A DNA stretch of 64,000 nucleotides from Hofstenia miamia (lineage: Eukaryota; Xenacoelomorpha; Acoela; Hofsteniidae), in the NCBI GenBank assembly GCA_900660155.1, contig CABFPE010000030.1, forward strand, positions 423,158 through 487,157, written 5' to 3'. The position numbers were made by a program, and so were the translations under genes. Below are positions 61,283-64,000 of the stretch, one piece after another. Each line of letters begins with the position of its first letter. The first letter of the stretch is position 1. Below the pieces are notes generated by a model, which worked only from the letters and a program-made list of their open reading frames with translations, was not told where the DNA came from and did no database searches.

Positions 61283-62987
61283 CCATAAGTTCAGGACAAA
61301 AAATAGGAAAGTTGTTTATTCTAGGGATTGTAGCAACTTTAATGAGCAAAAATTTTACACCTCTTGAAGAACATATCCTTTGATATAACCTACACTTTTA
61401 ATGATGCCGATAGTAAGTTAAAATTCATCACTTGTGAAATCACCAAAGCGTTAAACAAAGTAGCCCCCTGCGAACAAAGTTAATTAGCACTAAATTAAGG
61501 CCAGTGATAAACAAACCCCATGATTCCGACTTGATTAAGGACCTGGTAATTAAGAAAAATAAACTCCTTGAACTTGCGAAATCGGATCCCATCAATCTTA
61601 ATTGGACTAATTATGAACACGCTAAGCAATTAATCAAAAAGAGCCGCAAATTTAATTATGAATGTAAGTTAAAGGATTATTTCAAACGCCTAAAGAAATC
61701 TAACCAAAAATGGAATTTTCTTAATAAAAGCATTGGTAAAACTAAGGGGCTAAACATAAGCATTGAAGGAATCAAACATGATAATAAGATGTACAAGAAT
61801 AAGAAGGATATCGCAAACATTTTAAACAGAAATTTTGAAAATATGGGTAAATTCAATTTTAAATTCGGAAAAATTGGAAATAATTCACCCCAACAACCTG
61901 ATATACGCAAGGAACGGTTTCATTTCAACTTAATTTCCTACTATGAGCTTAGAAATGTAGTAAATAAGCTAGATAATAATAAATCATGTGGATCCAGTAA
62001 CCTGCCGTATTGGATAATTAAGAAATATTTTTATATTTTTGGTGAATACCTGCTTGTAGCATTTAATCAAAGTATTATAAATAATGACTTTCCTACCCTT
62101 TTAAAACAATCTGATATTTCACTGTTATATAAAAAAGGAGACCCGCTAGACCCCATGAACTACAGGCCAATTAGTATAACACACCCCTTCTCAAAAATAT
62201 TTGAAAAACTACTAGCCGCACAAATGTGCAACTTTATCAATGACAATCAAATTTTATCAAGTAATCAATTTGGATTTCGACCTAAATTCAGCACATCTGA
62301 TGCGATTTTATCAAGTAATCAATTTGGATTTCAACCTAAATTCAGGACATCTGATGCGATTTTATCAATCACAGAAAAAATTAAACAAAAATTTAAATCA
62401 AAATTGGTTTACAGCGGTTGCTTTACTTGATTTAAGCAAAGCATTTTATTTAATGAATTTCGATATTTCAGAAGAAAAATTAAGGCTAGAAGGCTTTAGT
62501 GTCAATGCAATAAATTTCATCATAAGTTTTTTAGAGAATCGCAGACAAAGAGTAAAAATGGATCACATTTTTTCAGACTATACTACTACAAATCTAGGCG
62601 TACCACAAGGAAGTGTATTAGGGGCCATTCTTTTCGCACTTTATGTCAATGACATTTCAAAATCCTTGACAAATGGAACTATTTACCAATATGCAGACGA
62701 TACTTGTATATTACGGACAGCAAAAAATCCCTTTGAGGCAACCAAACATTTGACAAAAGATATTGAAAATCTCGTAACATATTTCAATCATAATAAACTA
62801 AAAATCAATTCTGACAAAACTCAATGTACCATTTTCTCACACAAAAAACAACAAAAGCTTACTGAAAATATTAAAATTAGTGTATGTGAAAATGAAATTA
62901 GACAAAGTAAATACGTAAACTATTTAGGTGTATTAATAGACAATGATTTAAAAACGTTCATCATTAGCAAAAATGTTTAACTAGGCA
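61283..62987 (+). pseudogene. LINE ORF2, linker and RT, frameshifted
   Basis: After the N the linker and RT are read again and continue to the catalytic core. Blocks: LPYWIIKKYF, LLKQSDISLLYKKGDPLDPM, NYRPISITHPFSKIFEKLLA, a doubled NQFGFRPKFSTSDAILS block (62251-62358), then after a frameshift at about 62400 VALLDLSKAF (motif A), LGVPQGSVLGAILFALYVND (motif B), YQYADDTCIL (motif C), NKLKINSDKTQCTIFS (motif D) and KYVNYLGVLIDNDL (motif E). All catalytic Asp residues are present. A stop follows at 62978-62980 where the thumb should start, so about 100 or more residues including LHWLP are missing. Confidence 0.85.
62251..62358 (+). repeat. 54-bp in-frame tandem duplication in RT
   Basis: Units at 62251-62304 and 62305-62358 differ at two positions (CGACC/CAACC, AGCACA/AGGACA). 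They double the 18-residue block ILSSNQFGFRPKFSTSDA, normally single in RTs. Confidence 0.95.
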
Positions 62988-63053
62988 TTTAGAACACTTA
63001 ATTATATTGAAAAACATGAATCCATAACGCAATTAAGACCATCATATAATATT

Positions 63054-63281
63054 TTGGCCCCGAGTTACTTTATTCAGTATCAATCTTTATGTATGATTCA
63101 CAAATTTATTCATGAATTAAGTTTTCTTAATAATTACATCAAAATCAATAAAAGAAGTAAAACACTTTTTAGTACCAATAATCGTCAAGACTCATTTTCT
63201 TTTAAATGTTCAATCTTTTGGAATGATTTAAGTATTGATATAAAATGTGAGAAAAAATATAAACACCTTAAAAAATAAAAA
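63054..63281 (+). pseudogene. LINE ORF2 C-terminal end
   Basis: Reads LCMIHKFIHEL, FSTNNRQDSFSFKCSIFWND and LSIDIK, the standard last block of CR1-like ORF2 (...F...WN.LP...), ending at a TAA. It belongs to the LINE upstream but is separated from motif E by a deletion and a stop. Confidence 0.65.
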
Positions 63282-63411
63282 AAATTTTATTAAATAGGCA
63301 AGCATTATTGGGCATAGATAATAAACTCAATGCATGGTCGAATTACTTTTAAAACTGCCCTTTAATTAATATTGCATATTTAAATAGTTTTGTAAATATT
63401 TTTGTCATGTG

Positions 63412-64000
63412 TTAGTTTATATCTGTTCCTAACAATGCTGCCTTCTGTGCTACTGCTCCTCCCCACTTTGGTACTCCCAACTCCTCCAAGTATCTCTTAT
63501 GCTTCTTACTTACTGCTCCTAGTGCTCCTACAACTACCAGGACTACTTCAACCTTCTTTAACTTCCATAGCCTTTCATTTCCTCTGCCAACTCCCTGTAT
63601 TTGTCTATCTTCTCTTTCTCTTTGCTTTCTACATTTCTGTCTTTTGGTACTGCTATGTCTATCACTGTTCCTAATCTTTTCTCTTTGTCTACCACTACTA
63701 TGTCTGGCCTCCGTGCTTCTATCACTTTGCTTGTCTGTATGTTGAAGTCCCACAGTATCTTAACCTTATCATTCTCTATGACCCCCTGTGGCTTGTGCAT
63801 CCTCTCGTCTTTGTCCTACATCCCTTCTGCTCCTCTGGTATCAACCTATTCTGTTCTAAGTAACATGCCAGCCTATTTGAAATCACTGAAGTTAGCAATT
63901 TCCACGTTGTTGGCAGACATGTTATTGGTCTGAAGTTGCTTGCCTCACTACCTTTCTTTGGGTCCTTCTGTATCAGAAATGTCCTTCCCACTACCATCCA
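63412..64000 (-). mobile_element. Restriction-like-endonuclease LINE (R2/NeSL-like), internally deleted, cut by window edge
   Basis: Minus strand. At 63997-63776 the RT entry reads GRTFLIQKDPKKGSEASNFR then PITCLPTTWKLLTSVISNRL and IPEEQKGCRTKTRGC, typical of R2/NeSL-type RTs (NYRPITCLP...QKGC). It jumps directly, near 63790, to the C-terminal endonuclease: VKILWDFNIQTSKVIEARRP, DIVVVDKEKRLGTVIDIAVP (R-PD..12..D), VVVGALGAVSKKHKRYLEEL and WGGAVAQKAALLGTD at 63412. The catalytic RT core between them is missing. The end is tail to tail with the plus-strand LINE. The C-terminal part is highly similar to 38932-39315, so the family has several copies here. Confidence 0.82.

Larger units (their letters stand above)
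58476..63410 (+). mobile_element. CR1-like LINE with esterase ORF1 and 2A-led ORF2, disrupted
   Basis: A nearly full set of LINE parts: ORF1 (58476-59525) with an SGNH-esterase-like domain, six bases, then ORF2 (from 59531) with signal-like segment, 2A motif, APE endonuclease and RT. After ORF2 an AT-rich tail of about 130 bases (63282-63410) leads to the next LINE. GC content rises sharply at about 58480, marking the 5' boundary against the older LINE. Defects: frameshifts in ORF1, a single N with a repeated approximately 0.8-kb block, a 54-base duplication, a frameshift near 62400 and a deletion in the RT thumb. No target duplication was found. Confidence 0.82.

Noticed and set aside
61677-61910. 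Minus-strand hydrophobic ORF (also at 60868-61101)
   Set aside because: Antisense of the LINE linker; appears twice because the block is duplicated.
63402-63933. Plus-strand ORFs at the right end
   Set aside because: Antisense shadows of the minus-strand R2/NeSL-type LINE.

Overview
This is a 64 kb stretch of AT-rich animal (metazoan) nuclear DNA. Evidence for an animal: a spliced gene encoding a STAT-family protein (coiled coil, DNA-binding core, linker, SH2), several LINE retrotransposons of animal type (APE-endonuclease CR1/L2/Jockey-like and restriction-like-endonuclease types), many hAT-like MITEs, vertebrate/invertebrate-type TTAGGG telomere repeats, and long (AT)n microsatellites. An AT-rich, probably marine, invertebrate would fit, but I cannot name a phylum. 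No bacterial operons, rRNA, tRNA or CRISPR arrays were seen. Gene density is very low: I find one convincing host gene.

Layout. 1-1.56 kb (minus): decayed CR1/L2-like LINE with a PHD-finger-like ORF1. 6.1-6.6 kb (minus): decayed mariner-like transposase. 8.29-11.64 kb (minus): a second decayed LINE, readable from ORF1 through endonuclease and RT and split by (AT)n arrays. 12.47-12.69 kb: 221-base assembly gap inside an (AT)n array. 16-36 kb: mostly non-coding DNA with several hAT-like MITEs (16.2, 19.8, 21.1, 27.4, 31.5 and 35.8 kb, plus a truncated one at 19.4 kb) and an exact 1,366-base direct duplication joined by one N (27.6-30.3 kb), probably an assembly artefact. 38.9-39.3 kb (minus): C-terminal end of a LINE with a restriction-like endonuclease. 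40.9-42.6 kb (minus): unrecognised ORF blocks. 45.1-45.9 kb: a perfect hAT MITE and a relative just upstream of the STAT-like gene. 46.0-49.6 kb (plus): the STAT-like gene, two visible coding exons. 50.0-50.8 kb: PIF/Harbinger-like MITE. 51.7-52.5 kb (plus): decayed LINE RT. 52.8-54.1 kb: an unclassified inverted-repeat element with 11-bp tandem repeats near its ends. 55.3 kb: hAT MITE.

56.1-64 kb is a nest of LINEs. A decayed plus-strand element (56.1-58.47 kb) is cut off by a younger plus-strand element (58.48-63.4 kb). The younger one has an ORF1 with an SGNH-esterase-like domain, and an ORF2 that opens with a signal-peptide-like segment and a 2A ribosome-skipping motif, then an APE endonuclease and RT. 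Its ORF2 is interrupted by a single N with an approximately 0.8 kb repeat, a frameshift, a 54-base in-frame duplication and a deletion. At the right edge it meets, tail to tail, a minus-strand restriction-like-endonuclease LINE with an internal deletion.

The two most interesting items are the 2A-bearing LINE ORF2 and the divergent, C-terminally truncated STAT-like gene. All translations, alignments and repeat boundaries were done by eye; no database was searched.
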